64,000 bases of DNA from Acridotheres tristis (lineage: Eukaryota > Chordata > Aves > Passeriformes > Sturnidae): assembly GCA_037013685.1 (NCBI GenBank), contig CM072893.1, positions 20,665,736-20,729,735 on the forward strand, read 5' to 3'. Below, one piece after another: positions 49,101-62,763 of the stretch (the stretch's first letter is position 1; each line of letters opens with the position of its first letter). A program made the translations under genes and the position numbers. Under the pieces are notes generated by a model that was not told the DNA's origin, did no database searches, and saw only the letters and a program-made list of their open reading frames with translations.

Positions 49101-52100
49101 CTCAAATTAGGCATGAAAAAACGAAGACAATAAATCGGTTCCTGTGAAAACTTTTAGTTTATGCTACATTTCTCAGGAATTAAGAACTTTTTGTCAGGGA
49201 AGAGGAAAGAAGCAAAATACTTAATTTCTTTGATACCCACTTTTCCTTCAACTGTTTGTGTTGTTCTCTGAACATCTTCCAGATTCTGGAGAAGTCTTAC
49301 TCTTGCTGTTCCTAATTATTTTCTTCTGGATGGCTTTGCAAAATTTGCAACAGTTTTCTTTTAAATTCCTAGAGTCTAAATAAACTACTTAAGCAAAACC
49401 ACAGTTTCTGTGGCATGTTAGGATGATAAACTTCACATGATTCATCACCCAAGTTAAGAAGACTTTGATCAACTGCATAGTTCTTTGTTCTTGGTTTAAC
49501 AAAGTTAATGAAAGTTATGAGTACAGAGCACTGTCAATAGGTTTCAGTGGGCATGGCCCATTTTCTTTGTTTTATCCACCCTTGAACTCTTTGGCTGCCT
49601 TCAAACATCTATTTCTTCCTGTTCCTGAATTTTGATTTTTTTTTTTCAATGAGGTTTCTAGTTTGAGTTGGCCTCCCCTATTCCACTTTCTGTGTCAAAG
49701 CTTCAGGTTACAGTGGAAGGCCCAATAAATGCCTGTAGTCGTAAGCTGAATCGTGTTCACTTAGTCCTGTGCAAAATTAATAGCATGGGGAGTTTTAAGT
49801 AGGTTTAATTAAATTCAGGGAGAATGGAATTTTCAGAAATACTACCTAGAAGGTCTAAATTCTAAAAATTTAGACGTTTTAACCAAGGGACAACTTAGTC
49901 TGAACATGCAGAACTGATTTTCTTTCCCCATGCCCAAACTGAGCTTCCAAAATGTATGACTTGGGATGGATTTTCACACAAATTGACAAAAAACCACTTC
50001 TGACATAAATGAGAAAAGCATTCATTATGGCTTTATCATGGACCTTTTATATAAGATTTTGTTTTATCTCATAGTCATAAATGGATGTTTTGGTGAAATT
50101 CACCTATGTGTAAGAATTATTGTGAAGGTGATCAGTTTAAAAAGATTCATCCTAAAAAGTTACTTTTAGCAACACTGTAGGCAACTTAAAGCTGATCTTT
50201 TAATGAGAAATGTCAGACAACAAAGAAATTCACGCACCAAAGCTCTCTGGGTTTTATTCCCGAGTCAGGCTCTTTTTTGCAGGTAACTCATATCCTAAAG
50301 AAATTCTTCGGAATTGTAGCTTCTTCTGGAAATTGCTGAAATAAACAGAACAAACATTTTGTTTTAAAACATTTGAATGGTTAAAAATTCTTTTGGATTA
50401 AATGAAAATTCCTAATTCCTCGTTGGAAATTGCTGCTTCATTCTGCTGAAGTATCTTGCTTTGTGAAAGAGATGTGTTAAAAATATTAATTAATTAACAT
50501 GGAAGTAGCTGGTGTTACTCCCAACTACAACACGACCTTATCACCTGTGAAGGGTTAACAAATTTTTAATGTATTAACTGATTGTTTGCATGGTAACAGA
50601 TGGCTTATAAGCAAATCTAGTATCATCTATTGATGTGCTTAGTAAGCATTAAGATGTGTAATTACCAAGTGTGTAAAATGTTTATAGTACACTGTAGGTT
50701 TGAATTTATTTTAAACTGCTTATAAAAATAACTTTTAGTTTTAAATCATGATGCCCACAACAGTCTGACCTAATTTTTCACCTTGGTAAATAATTCTCTT
50801 TTTCATGTATTCTCTCCAGGATCATATTGTTTCTTCCTGTGACAATGGAAAAAAAAAAAATGAGAACAGGGGGACCTCTCACATTAACTGAAAAGGTTTT
50901 TCTTAAAACTGACAAGGCCTGAAGTAGCAGCTGGCTGTGCAGCAGGAAGACTAAGATAGAACGAGAGAGTAGAGGAAACAAAAGTCAGGAAGAAGAAAAA
51001 GTAGGACTTTTATAGTACAGAATGGAAGGGAAGCTGTGGTATTTTTTAATATGTCAATCAAACATGATAATATACCCATTCACTTTCTGCAGATGAAAAT
51101 TTCTGCTAATAAAATCTTGAAAAGTTTGGACCAGATTCAACATTTAGTGGTAAGGGTCTCAGGTGGGTGGCTCCTGCTCCTTTTGGCTGCTAATAAGTGA
51201 AGCTATACCTGTGACTTCTGAGTAAGAAAATCAGCCCTAATTGTCAGCAGATTTTACAGGTGATGTTTTGATGCAAGTTTCTGCAGACAGTACCTCCCTT
51301 GTCTAAACAGAAACACAATCTTCCAACATGTTTTTACAAAGTAATTGATTACTTATATAATAATTTGTTCTTGCTAGGCAAGGGAGAAGTACCTGCTGTT
51401 GTGTATGCCCTTCAAAACTACTTGAAAATTAATCGTAGTAAATCTTACAGGTTTTTTGAAAGGCTTCACTTTGTATAGAAACTGGAAAGTTTTCTTGCCA
51501 AGTTTTTTGTTTGGACAGTATCTTTGTTTGAATATAAACCTGAACTGGTGAGTGTCTCAAAATACAGCTCAGCCCTTAGCTCCACTGGACATATAGAGCA
51601 AGGAGAATTAATTTAAAAAGCAAACACAGTGAAAATAGCTTTTTTCATTAATACAGGCATGTATAGTATGAGATGCATAGTTTGTCATACTACCTACAAT
51701 TTTGTTTACCTTTTCACACTTAATATTTATATTTGTGGTTTGTAGTTGTCCAGAAATTGACTAAAAAGCCTCTGTATTTCTCTGTTCTGTCTCATTCTTA
51801 CTGGTTGATGAGTAACTTCCCACTTTATGATGAAGACCAAGTCCTTGAGGTTGTGACCTTGTAGTTGTGCTATTAAATATCAGTCTGCTTTGCTGCAATT
51901 CTTCAGCCCTTTTTGTACCATCAGCTTATCTCCTCTGGGTTGATGATGTCTTGTAAATATTATTATTGTGTATCTTCTTTAGTAACCAACATTACTCATT
52001 TCAAGTATCTCAAGTGATCTCAACGAAACTAGTCTCAAAATTTGCCCTTAAGAAACTGCATTATTCACTTTTCTTGAGCAGATTCTGTTGAGCACTAGCA

Positions 52101-55100
52101 GTTTTTTCCTCTTTTGCCTTTTTTTTTCTTACCTCAGTTGCACTGGTTACTTTTTTGTCCCCGTTTACATGGTTACTTTGCCTGTAGCACCATGTGAAGC
52201 AGTCTGTGGAAGTCCTTGTTAGATCAGCCATATCCTAATCTTTCAAGAAGCAGGAATCACCTTTTCCAGGGGATTGCATCAGTAATGCATAACGCTGCAT
52301 TGTTTCTGCACTGTACTTCTTGAGAGAAGAAATCTTTGAATTTCAGTCATAAAAACTAGGAACGGTGTTTGTCATCTTTAGTTTCATATCCTGCTTCAGT
52401 TATTGCAGTTCTCTCATTTTTATTTTGCTGGTCAGATAGACACAGTGCTGGCATTGTTACTTGGTCTAGCTTTCGTGGTTCCGCTGACAGCCTTGCTGAC
52501 TGACTCTGGCTCCTTTTGATTAGGATGTTGCCATGCACCTCATCACTTACTGACTTGGATAGATATTTCTTTCTCTTACTATTTATCTCTCTTCTCTGTT
52601 TACCCTTGTTTACCTGATTTTCTTCTATGAATGTGAAGAGCAGTTATGGAGGTGACATTATTTTTTCCTGATTTCTTTTGGTGTTCTAAAATTTTTTTCT
52701 CAGTCTTGCTAGACTTTTTGTCGACATTTGTTGTCCAAGGTATTCATGCTGACCTTCTTACAGCAGTTTTCCTGAATATATGTAAGTGGCTGGACATCCT
52801 TGTTCTTTCCTTGTAGCAGCGTTTTCTTAACATGCTTGTCAGTTTTTATTACCCTGTGCAAGAAAAAAAAAAAAAAGAAAAAAAGAAAAAACAAATTAAA
52901 AATTGAGAATTCTGTTTCAAACCAGGCAGGCTTTTATCTCAAGACATTTTTCCTGTCTGGAGCAATCTTTACTAAATTTGCCATGTGCTAATCAGTTTAG
53001 CTCTTATGATGTAAAAGGAAAGTGCTTTTCCTGCTCCTATGAATATGGTTTTCAATTTCTGCATAAAGGTTTCCTTTTGGTTAATTGGCTGTTCACACTT
53101 GTACTTTTGTTGTGTCAGTGATTTATGAATTATTTTAATTAAATCCAAATGTGCCACAGTCATTTGAATGCATAACACCTACCTGACAACACAACTGCTC
53201 GTGGCCTCTTCTTATGTAAGGGGAAGAATTTTTATTCTGGTTGTTTGCAAGAATTTTACCATAAGTGTTACGGCATTTTATACACAATACACTTAGTTAT
53301 TCTTTCCTCATATCCTCTATTCCTTTTAAGCCCCTTAGGCAATAAAAGATGGAAGTATGCATAGAGTTATTCAGTTACTATTTTAATATCTTATGAAGGT
53401 AATATATTCAATAATTTAATTCTGAATTTGTTATTAAATTGAACTTTTTTTTATACGTGGGATGATTCAGTATTTCCCACTGAAAAAATTCCTTTGTTTA
53501 TAAAATTTAATCTGAAATTGAATTGCTTGCATATAATTGATATGAGGAGTTGCTTCGAATTAAAACATAAATTTTGGACTGGGTTTTCTTTTGCTCTGCT
53601 TCTGTCATTACTTCCTGTAATTGGAGCTTGATGTTACAAGTGGTCTTTGGATTGCTACTGTCTGCTGTTTCCTGCCTGTTCCTTGCATATGTGCAGCCTT
53701 GGGTGATTTTGTAGATGATCAGATACGTAATAGCAAATATTTTCAAATTAGAGTTTCTAACATAGTGACACTTTCAGAAAAGGTTTGCATGGTATCTCAC
53801 TGGTTATACAGGAGTCTTCAACTCGTGTTTAGAAGTAGCTTGAGAAAGCCTGTAGTTCTGTTTCCCTTGCATGAAGGTGTCTGAGGCAGCTTGGCGTTCT
53901 GTGATTGATTATGTCCTTGATAAAGTCCCAGAATTGACAAGATTTGCTGCCTATTCTCAATCCCCTTAGGAAGAAGGTGACAGAGTGGATTGTTGTGTGC
54001 CACAATTTATCATGTATATTGATAGTGCTATGATAGTATAAAGTTAGGAATTGGTTAGTTCACAAGTAATTGGTAAGTAATTAGTAATCAAAGTGTATTG
54101 CAACTAACAGGTTAAATTTTTTCTTTAAATCCTGCTGGATGCAAAGTGACATCACACTGCAGAAGTCACCTTGTCTTCTCTGGGAGCTGTTTTTCATTGC
54201 AAGTGTTTCTGGCCGGGTTCAGGCCTATGAGTAAATATTGGTGAATAGCCCCAGTTTCCCCCAGGCCTTATGAGCAACGATCCCCACTGTACCATTTCCT
54301 CTTCTGAAATGGAACATGACTGTCCTCTCTAGGGACAGTTCTCCAGACCTGTAGGTGAGGATCTTGTCCTGTATGAACAGATGAAACGTGGTACCACTCT
54401 TTTGTTGAAATAGCTACTGGAGTTCTGACACCTTCAAGATTTTTGTCAAGAGGCACTATTTCCTGAGCACAACAGAAATGGAACAGGAGCATGACATGGA
54501 ATGTGCCAGTTAGATGTTATGTTAGTCACATTTTTCTTAAAAGCACAATGATTTAGGGTAAGAGACAATATTATTTGTCATTAGGCTTAAACATTTCAGT
54601 GACACTTTTTTTTCCCCTCTTACCAATATAGTCCTTGTCACTGATGATTGGTATAGACAAAACCACAGTTTCAGAGAAATCCTTGAGTCTTCTTTGCTTG
54701 GTGGCCATAGTGAATGAAGCTAGTGGGCAATGGTGCTCAGACATTTGTTTGTCAGTGATTACTTGTGTCTCTTCTATCTCAAATTTAGTCTCATTATGCT
54801 GTCATACCATGAGACAGACTGTAAATCTGGAGACAACAGCTTCCTTATACAGCATGTCTCCACTGTCTTTTACATTCTGTAGTCCAGCCTGTGAAGTGAG
54901 ATTGTTCAGATCCTTTCATTCTGTAGCATCCCCAGTACTCCCTCCTCCTTTGCATCTCTGCAGTGCTTTCATTTTGTGATTTGAGGTTTGCACTTGTGCT
55001 AATTTGTCTGGCAAGGAGTTCTTAGGTCAATGTTACTTTTTCCTTGCTATGGGACACAGGCAACATTCTACTGAACAGAGTGAGAGAAGCCCAAAGGTAA

Positions 55101-58100
55101 CTTATCAGTGCTGAACTCTTGCACAGCAAACCAATGAACCAGTTAAATTATGTCATTTTAATAGCTCAAGGGTATAATGAATGGGCTTGTAAATTCTACT
55201 GCTGACATCTTTTTTTTTCCACTTGCTTGTTTTTGTGAATTGATGGTCATCTTGGGTGTAACTACTTTAATCCTATATTTTACAAGTGTTAGAACTGTTT
55301 GTTACTGTAATCAGTAACTATAATAGAAAGTGGATACATCAGCTTTTTGAGATGCATTCAGCAGCAGGACTGATAAGCAGGTTTTTTATCTAAAGCATCA
55401 CATTGAACAAAATATGATTAAACATAAATCCTGTCACTGGGTGCTCACTCAGTTGTACTGTCTAGAGATCATTCCCTACAGAAGTGTAATGGCTGTAAAA
55501 ATAATAGATGTTTTGTTGGTTTTTCTGATTTTTTTTTTTTGGTGGGGTTTTGTTTGGGTTTTTAAAACGCATTGTTCAATTGTTTTCATGGCAAAAGATG
55601 ATACTTGAAATCTTAATTGTATTATATTATCACATTTCTGTTTACAAAGATGGTAGCAAGGTAAAAGATGGTGTTCCCCTTTAGAGCATTTGACTCTGTA
55701 CCTGACTGTCGTTGAATGGAGAAATAACATTAGTGATCATGCAAATAGTATGCTTGGTATATTATAAAAATGTGTATTGGAAGAATAACTAAGTTATCTC
55801 TATTTAGGAAAATGCAGGGTAAATTCAATTGTTTTCTTCCCCCATTTTGCAAGCAAATATTGAATACTCAGGAACTTGACAGGATATTCTATTTAGTGAG
55901 TATGATGCCAAGTCTTATAGCTATAAAGACTGAACTTTCTTATATATTGTGAGCATCTATAAAGGGTATGCAAAAAGGGAATCTCACCTGCAAAGTAAAG
56001 GGACATTTGAACCAAATAATATAATTTTTATTAGTTTTTTAATTCTATATAATGCTGATTATGATTGTATCTCTTCATGTTTCTGTGCTTTTTAGTTAAT
56101 CTGAAAATAAAAATTTGAAATCTTTCACTAAAAGATTTTAGAACTAAGGATTTATAAGGGGTTAAAGTTCGAATATAACTTCACCTTTCTTTGTGGAAAA
56201 GTTGTTTGAGTAGGTCAAGTTTTCAAGGCTTTTGGATTCAGTCCGAGATCTTGCATGTTAACTATGAAAGTTTATATAACACAGACAAGGTGACTAAGTA
56301 TTAACTAGAGTTTTGAAATGTTATTTTTCAAATTACATGGAAATGTTTCCATAATCTTTATACAGTTAGGTATTGTTTTATATGTGTATTAATCTTCCTT
56401 ATTTTTCTTAGAAGCCTTCTTAATCGGCTTTAAAAAATTCACCTTTTGCCCAGCACACTTCCAAACACCTAGGAAAATAAAATGTGCTACAGTTGGTAAT
56501 GTTGAGAAAAGACAAATATATGAGAAGTTGATGTATTCTGTGCACATTCCAAGAGCAACAATAACATAAGAAAACATTCCCCAGTTTGTTCCAGTAAAGG
56601 AACACAATAAATCCACCTGTTTACTACAACCCAAAATTAACTGGAAAGATTAAAAAAAAGTCGAATTCAAATAAAATTCCATTAAGACTTGGTGTTAGTG
56701 GCTATGCCTCTTATAGGCATAGACAAATTTACCCTATTGTCCATCCTACCTACATTTTATTTCTTCTTACTTGTTTTGGTTTATTTCATTTTTAAATTAA
56801 ATCCAATATAAGGAAGAATTACTGAAATTTCTGATTGTTCTAGTTCTGCCTGTGTCTGGGTTGTCAGTCATGTTATTGGCAGCATTCTAGCACCAAGCTG
56901 CAAAGGAAGTAACACTTGCTATTTACTTTTTTAAAATTCTTTTGTACAGTGATAATTTTACCACATTCCTCAGATTTCCTATATTTTGAAATACTTTTTT
57001 TTAACTTCTCTGGGAATGTGAGTGGGATTGCATCTCAGCTGAAGCTGCCAGAAGTGAAGGACTGCCCAGCGAGCATTTAGAGCATGCTGTATGTGATCAT
57101 TCATGTGCACCATCATGGCATGTTGAGCATGTCCCAAGCTAAACTTCAGAATACTTTTTTTTTTTTTTTTTTTTAGTTGTTGGTTTTGCTATTTTGAATT
57201 GAGATACTGGAACAAGACAAACTTGTTTTCCTCGTGTTCTTGGTAATAACCTGTGCTGCAGGTGCTAGAACAGAGTGAGTGAGGCCTGTTTGAAACAGTG
57301 CTGGCACTTCACCCTGTATTTATTCAAAGCTGTGCTTCCATTGACTTCAGCTTTCATTAGCAATGCTTAGCAATTCTGTCCAGCCAAATCCAGGTTTATG
57401 TTGGGCACAGAAATAACACAGCAGTGACCCCTGTGAAGAAGTTTCTATTGATAGGAAAGTTGTTTGAGCCATAAGAGTTGCAGCTGCTCCCTAGATCTCA
57501 TTGTTCTGATCAAAATACTCCACGTAATGTTGCAGGCTCTGACTCCTGTGAACCTCACTGCAGTTATGCTATTCTGGAAACAGTTAATATTTCAGTGAGT
57601 TGAAGCCATCTTGTTGCTCAGCAGAGTTAGGTTATGTTGTGCCACATACTGGTGCAGAAAGCTGAAAAATCTAGGGCAGCATGAAAATGTATTACGCTGA
57701 AATAAATTACTGAAACTGAGACAGTGTTCAGAATATAGGAAGCTTGGAAGCTTAGTAGGAAGTCAATGTACTGAAATATGTAGACCTAGGGAAATGTGTC
57801 TTTGGGAGGGTCTAGATATCTGAGGATTTGTTGCTTGCACAGTAAAAAATATGCAGATGAGGAGTATCTCTCAACTCGCTGTGTATTTTATGCTATAGAT
57901 GTATATGACCATGCCGACAAGGATTTAACACATGCAGCTGTGTGCTTCAGGATTAAGGATTATGAGTTTGGATGATAGCTGGGCTTGAGCACTGTGTGTT
58001 AGATTGCTGACATGAATTCTTAGGGTAAAACTTGTCACTTTTTAACTGGACTTTAATAATTAATGGTCAAGTGTCTTTTCTGCCATAATCCTTTGCAGAG

Positions 58101-61100
58101 ACAGAAGGAAATGATACAGCGTCAGGTTTTGGAGCGTGTTCTCTATGTCTGCCATGGGATAGGTCAGACATTTCCTTTTTTAGTTCATTAGTTCCAATTA
58201 CTTTGGACTACCTGTTCAAGCTGAAAGCATTAGTGAGGAAATCAGGCTTTATTAAGATGCACTTCTCACCTGTTAGGGTCCTAGCTATAGATTTGATCTT
58301 GCCATTTGCATCCACGATGTAGTCATATATTTTTTTCTCATTCTTTATCTTTCCCTTGCAGCAGTAAAGACATGGTTTGTGTATCTACTGGGAGGGACCT
58401 GAAGTAGTGCTGGGTATGCCCTGCCCTTACATGCCCATGCTGTGAGTCTGAAGGGGGCAAAACAAAGCCTACTGTGTTACAGGGTACAACAAATGGGAAA
58501 AAGTTCTTTTTATTTTAAATGTTACAAACGTGTCAATACTGCAGGCACTGCTAAGTAATATTTATTTCATAAATAAGATCACTTTCAAAATTTGCTGATG
58601 CACTTATTAGAACTCAGCCTGGAGTAAGCAACACAGGCATCTGTCCTAGAGATAAACAGACCTCTTCAAAGCACTGTTTTGATTCATTCCTAGAGCTTGC
58701 TCATTATGTGTGTTGGATGGAGACTGGAGACCTCTGAATAATTATCATGGTTGTGTAATTAAAGACTAGCATAATACATATGCACAAAAGTGTAAGATTC
58801 AGATAAAATACACACTGTCGCATTTTTCATTTTATTTTAGTGCATTGACTCTGCAGTTATTTTTGGCAGTTGCTCTTTGGTTTTGATTTTTTTTTTTTTT
58901 AGTTAGAAGATTATAGACACTGTATTGTGTGACATTTTTTATCATGCTTACAGGTAAAATATTTAGAGGTAGAAAGTTGAGACCCATCTCCAACTAAAGG
59001 TCCGTTTTACTTTGTGATCCTTCAAAATCTGATCCTAATAGGCATTTGTGATTTTTCACTATGCTGAACATGTCCACTTTGAGGAAGTCCATGGCATGGA
59101 TGATTGTATAGAAAACAGCCATCGAGGACTGAGATTTATAGTTTTGGGACCCATTTCTTCTCTAAGAGCCCTTATTACTAAACTATTTTTCTTTCTTTCA
59201 AGACTGGAGAATTCTAAGAACTGAAATATGCTGCCATATACACCAGCAGCTAACGAAGGAGCTGCTGTCTGCACACAGCAGAAATAAAACCAACGTGAGC
59301 AGGCTGGACTTAATCTTTTGCTGACTTAATGATTATTCTGTAGCCAAAGGCAGTGCCTGGTAGCTGGAGATTTCTCTTTTATCCATAATGCAGTTTATCT
59401 AAGTGGGTCTTAGGAGCTTTGTCTTCTTTAGGAAAATATCCCAGCAAATCTTCCAGACTTGCTGGATTTTCAAACTTATTTTCCAAGTTATTTTTTATGC
59501 TTTATTGCTCTGTATTTTGTATATATTTTGATTTTAGTTCATGGTCCTAGTCCCAGAACTTTTTTGCCAAGTTCTCATGTGCTGCTAAGGACCTTTATGA
59601 ATTGTTTACGTTGTTAAGATTGTTTGGCAATAGATCGGTGGCCTGTGGAAACAATGCAAAAGGCAAATCCAGGGGATGGAACAGTATCGGCTCACAAAAC
59701 CAGGAGAACCTGTTCATGCTGTGAAATGAGGAAACAGAATTGCGTGTGTGTGCAGAAGCACCAGTCGCCTTGGAAGAAATTGCTGAATTTAGAAAACAAT
59801 TTCAAATCTGCTGAGTACAAATGAGTTAGTACTGAAATGAAAGCTACTGAGAAAAATGGTAATAGCCCTTTTATTTAGGAGCAAGAATGTTAGCCCTTAC
59901 TTGTGTTTTATCACCCACACTGCAAAGTCTGTAGTCAGCATGCCTTATACTTCTGCACTGCCACAACATACTCGTAAAAGCTGTTGCGTCTAAAATTTCT
60001 TTTACTAGATTTATCTTGCTCAAGTGCTATAATGGGAAGTGTTATAGTTGCCTGGTAAAGGGTTTTGATTAAATCGATCTTCCTGTGTCTAATGTAGGTC
60101 TGTTTTAATCTTGAAAATATATTGTGTGCCCCTTAAAAGGTTAGAAAGATGCAGCATCCGAACAAGCCTGCCCTGCATAGCCTTGCTGCCACGCTAGGAT
60201 TTCCTTCTCCCTTTTTCCACCTGTGTCCGTGTGCACAGCTCCTTGGCAGCTTACAGAACAAAGTAGCAAAGAAGAAAATCTCCCCTCCCAGCGATTTGCT
60301 GCTTTAGTAGCATAGTTAAAATATAACATACATATGTTAATAAAGGGCAATTAAATTCAATATGTAGGCTGTGTCCTCTTCTGAACTCACGCCTTCTGAC
60401 CTCTAAGGCTGTAATCTCAGGAATGTTTGAAACTGGAATAAACTACCATTGTGGCAAAAGCAGCAGTCCTGCCCTTCTGCTCGCCTGCCAGTTGGTTTTG
60501 CCAGCTCAGCTCTGCTATGGCTATATAGTAAACCAGATCAGGGCACACATCTGACTGAAAAATACTTCCTTACCCCTATTTAGGATATAAGCTATACCTT
60601 TGCATTCATATTTTCTCTTCAAAAAGATGTTAAAATTGGGTATTGAAGCATCTGACCTCTTCACTTACATGTAGTGCATGTATCTAAAAGACACAAATAG
60701 AGAACAAAAATTATTGCTTTGAAGGAATGCTGTAGATTCTATTTAATCAATTCACTAATATATCACTAGAATGGATTTTTTTTCATTGAAGTTAATGCTT
60801 TTTCTTTTCAATTTAGCCTTGCATATTTTTAAGGCAGTGGTTATGAAATAAAACAAACTCTTCTCTCCTAGTGTGTATAACTAAAAAGTGAGTTATTTTA
60901 ACCATATAAAGCTTTATTTTTTGAAAAAATACCCTCAACCTTGGCATTTTGGATGTTTTTGTTTGGTTTGAGATTTTTTTTCTCCTAGGATCTATTTTGA
61001 ACTTACTGGACATACATGTAATTTTATGTTCCAATGTATTGATTTGCTTGGATAGGTGAACAAGTATTCTTTTAAATACAGGATACAAATGTTGGAGTTC

Positions 61101-62603
61101 TAAGCAGCTGTAGAAGCCAAAATCATCAACCAATGAGTGTTAAAAATCAGTGAGCTCATTTGATCTTCAGTGCTTACTATGGCTTCTAACAGAAATCAAG
61201 TACTATTCTTTGAACATCATGTTTGACTGCCAAAAATGCTCAATAGATGAACTAAATGTGTACAGAAAATAATGGTAGTCCACTTATAGAAAATACAACA
61301 TTAGCACATTGGATAAGGGAAATAGGGTCTTCAGTTTTGAGTAGGCACTGTGGGAACATGAGATTTTTGATAATGAGATTACAGAAAACTCTGCAATACA
61401 GGTAACAGCAAGCCTTTAATGATGTGTATTTATTTTAATTCCAGAACAGGAATATTAAAAGAGAGCTTAATTTATACCAGTGAACTCCATTTTCTCCTTT
61501 AGTTTTATGTTCAACAGCCTAAGAACAAGATGGTTCAAGAGACATAATTATTAAGACAGAATTTTATTACCTTTTCTATGGATACTGCTTTTTCTCTGAG
61601 GATTTTAAATACTAGTTTTTCAAGCAAGAATATCTTCTGCTGACCAGCATGTGAAAAACATTGTTCCAGGAATTGTGGAAGCATATTACAATGAAGGTTT
61701 CAGTTTGCAGGGTAGAATGTTATACCACTCTTTATAAATAGTAGCATAATATAGTATACAACACCCTCCCTTTTTTAATGATAGTGATTTTTTAGCAACA
61801 GGATGACATTCTGTTATGCTGTCTTATGTTGTACAGTACTCTGGATACATGGGCATTGGCAGTTTGTTTCCTCCATGGAATTGTTCCTGAACTTTGAAAC
61901 TGGTTGTTCTAGCAGGCCTGCTAAAGACTGATTCAGGATTTTGTTTTTCTTTTCTTTGTCCCTTTTACTTACCAAAAGCAGAAGCAGAACTACAGTGAAT
62001 TAAAAATTTGGGATTCAAACAATACAGACCAGCCCTGACTCAGGTTTTTGAGTGCTCTATAGTGGAAGTGTTACCCTAGCTTGCCTGTGTGTTTTCTTGC
62101 ACCTAGTATACTTTCCTTAAACCTGTCAGGTTAATGTTAGACATTTGAAGAATTAGTTAGTACTTTCTGGCACAAAGGTGCCTGCTGGTGTCTTGAGCAT
62201 TGCTTGCTTCTGCTCTGATATTAAGGTAGCACAGTGACAGAAAGCAGATGATGGAAGCTGCAAACCAAAAATCTCTGAAACAATTTAATTTCTCTAGTGT
62301 AAGCATTAATACTGCTTTATTTCTAAGTTCTCATTTAAATGATAATGTTTAGAATTATGTATTACTTGTATGTATATTTTTAGAGATATTTAAAAACCTC
62401 TTTGCATAGCTGTACTGGTGACAACAGCAATTGCAAAATTAAGTGTATAATTTTAAACAACTGTAGACATTTATAAATTTTTTTTTTTTCTTGTAAAAAA
62501 GTCTAAGAAGAAGAAATTTATAACTGGATGCTAGAATTTATATAACAAGAAATGAGCCTATCAATAACACTTGTCTTTTCTTTTTTTTTTTTCTTTCTTC
62601 TAG
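43157..62603 (+). other. CPEB3 intron 2 (19.4 kb)
   Basis: A GT/AG intron between the first two coding exons. In mammals this intron carries the HDV-like CPEB3 ribozyme; I did not find a resembling sequence here. It is AT-rich, with homopolymer runs (22 A at 47473-47494, 20 T at 57155-57174, an A-rich tract at 52861-52900) and no recognised CR1 copy. A minus-strand open frame at 56389-56640 is listed separately. Otherwise I see no gene. Confidence 0.9.
56389..56640 (-). pseudogene. Unrecognised antisense open frame, possible terminal exon or relic
   Basis: On the minus strand a pyrimidine tract and TTTCCAG at about 56641 look like a splice acceptor. The frame then runs 83 codons from LILGCSKQVDLLC to TAA with no ATG near its start. 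It holds two hydrophobic stretches, around FSYVIVALGMC and STLPTVAHFIFLGVW, and a lysine-rich tail ending KKNKED, which fits a KXKXX ER-retrieval signal. An AATAAA lies about 360 nt past the stop (56027-56032). I do not recognise the family. It may be a last exon of an antisense gene, a decayed retrocopy, or chance. Confidence 0.25.
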
Positions 62604-62763
62604 GACCGGAATAGGCCCTATGACACTTTTAACTTGCACTCTTTGGAAAATTCCTTAATGGATATGATAAGGACTGATCATGAGCCTCTGAAAGGTAAAC
62701 ACTACCCTCCCAGTGGCCCACCAATGAGTTTCGCTGATATAATGTGGAGGAATCATTTTACAG
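62604..62763 (+). CDS. CPEB3: CPEB3 second coding exon (residues 301-353 plus one base)
   Basis: A long T-rich tract and TTCTAG precede GAC CGG AAT. The exon encodes DRNRPYDTFNLHSLENSLMD, then MIRTDHEPLK, then GKHYPPSGPPMSFADIMWRN and HFT, and ends ACAG|GTTAGG in phase 1. The sequence matches mammalian CPEB3 after residue Q of the previous exon almost residue for residue. An internal donor AAAG|GTAAAC at 62694/62695 is in the same phase and would remove 69 nt. The next exon is beyond the window. Confidence 0.95.
62695..62763 (+). other. CPEB3: Alternatively spliced 23-codon segment of CPEB3 exon 3
   Basis: The segment lies between two donors of the same exon, AAAG|GTAAAC and ACAG|GTTAGG. It is 69 nt, so both forms keep the frame. 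Mammalian CPEB3 is known to have isoforms with and without a 23-residue stretch near here, which fits. By eye, the upstream donor is at least as good as the downstream one. Confidence 0.6.

Noticed and set aside
48873..49133. An 86-codon plus-strand open frame in CPEB3 intron 2
   Set aside because: No family recognised, with a basic low-information C-terminus and no convincing flanking splice sites. It is probably chance.
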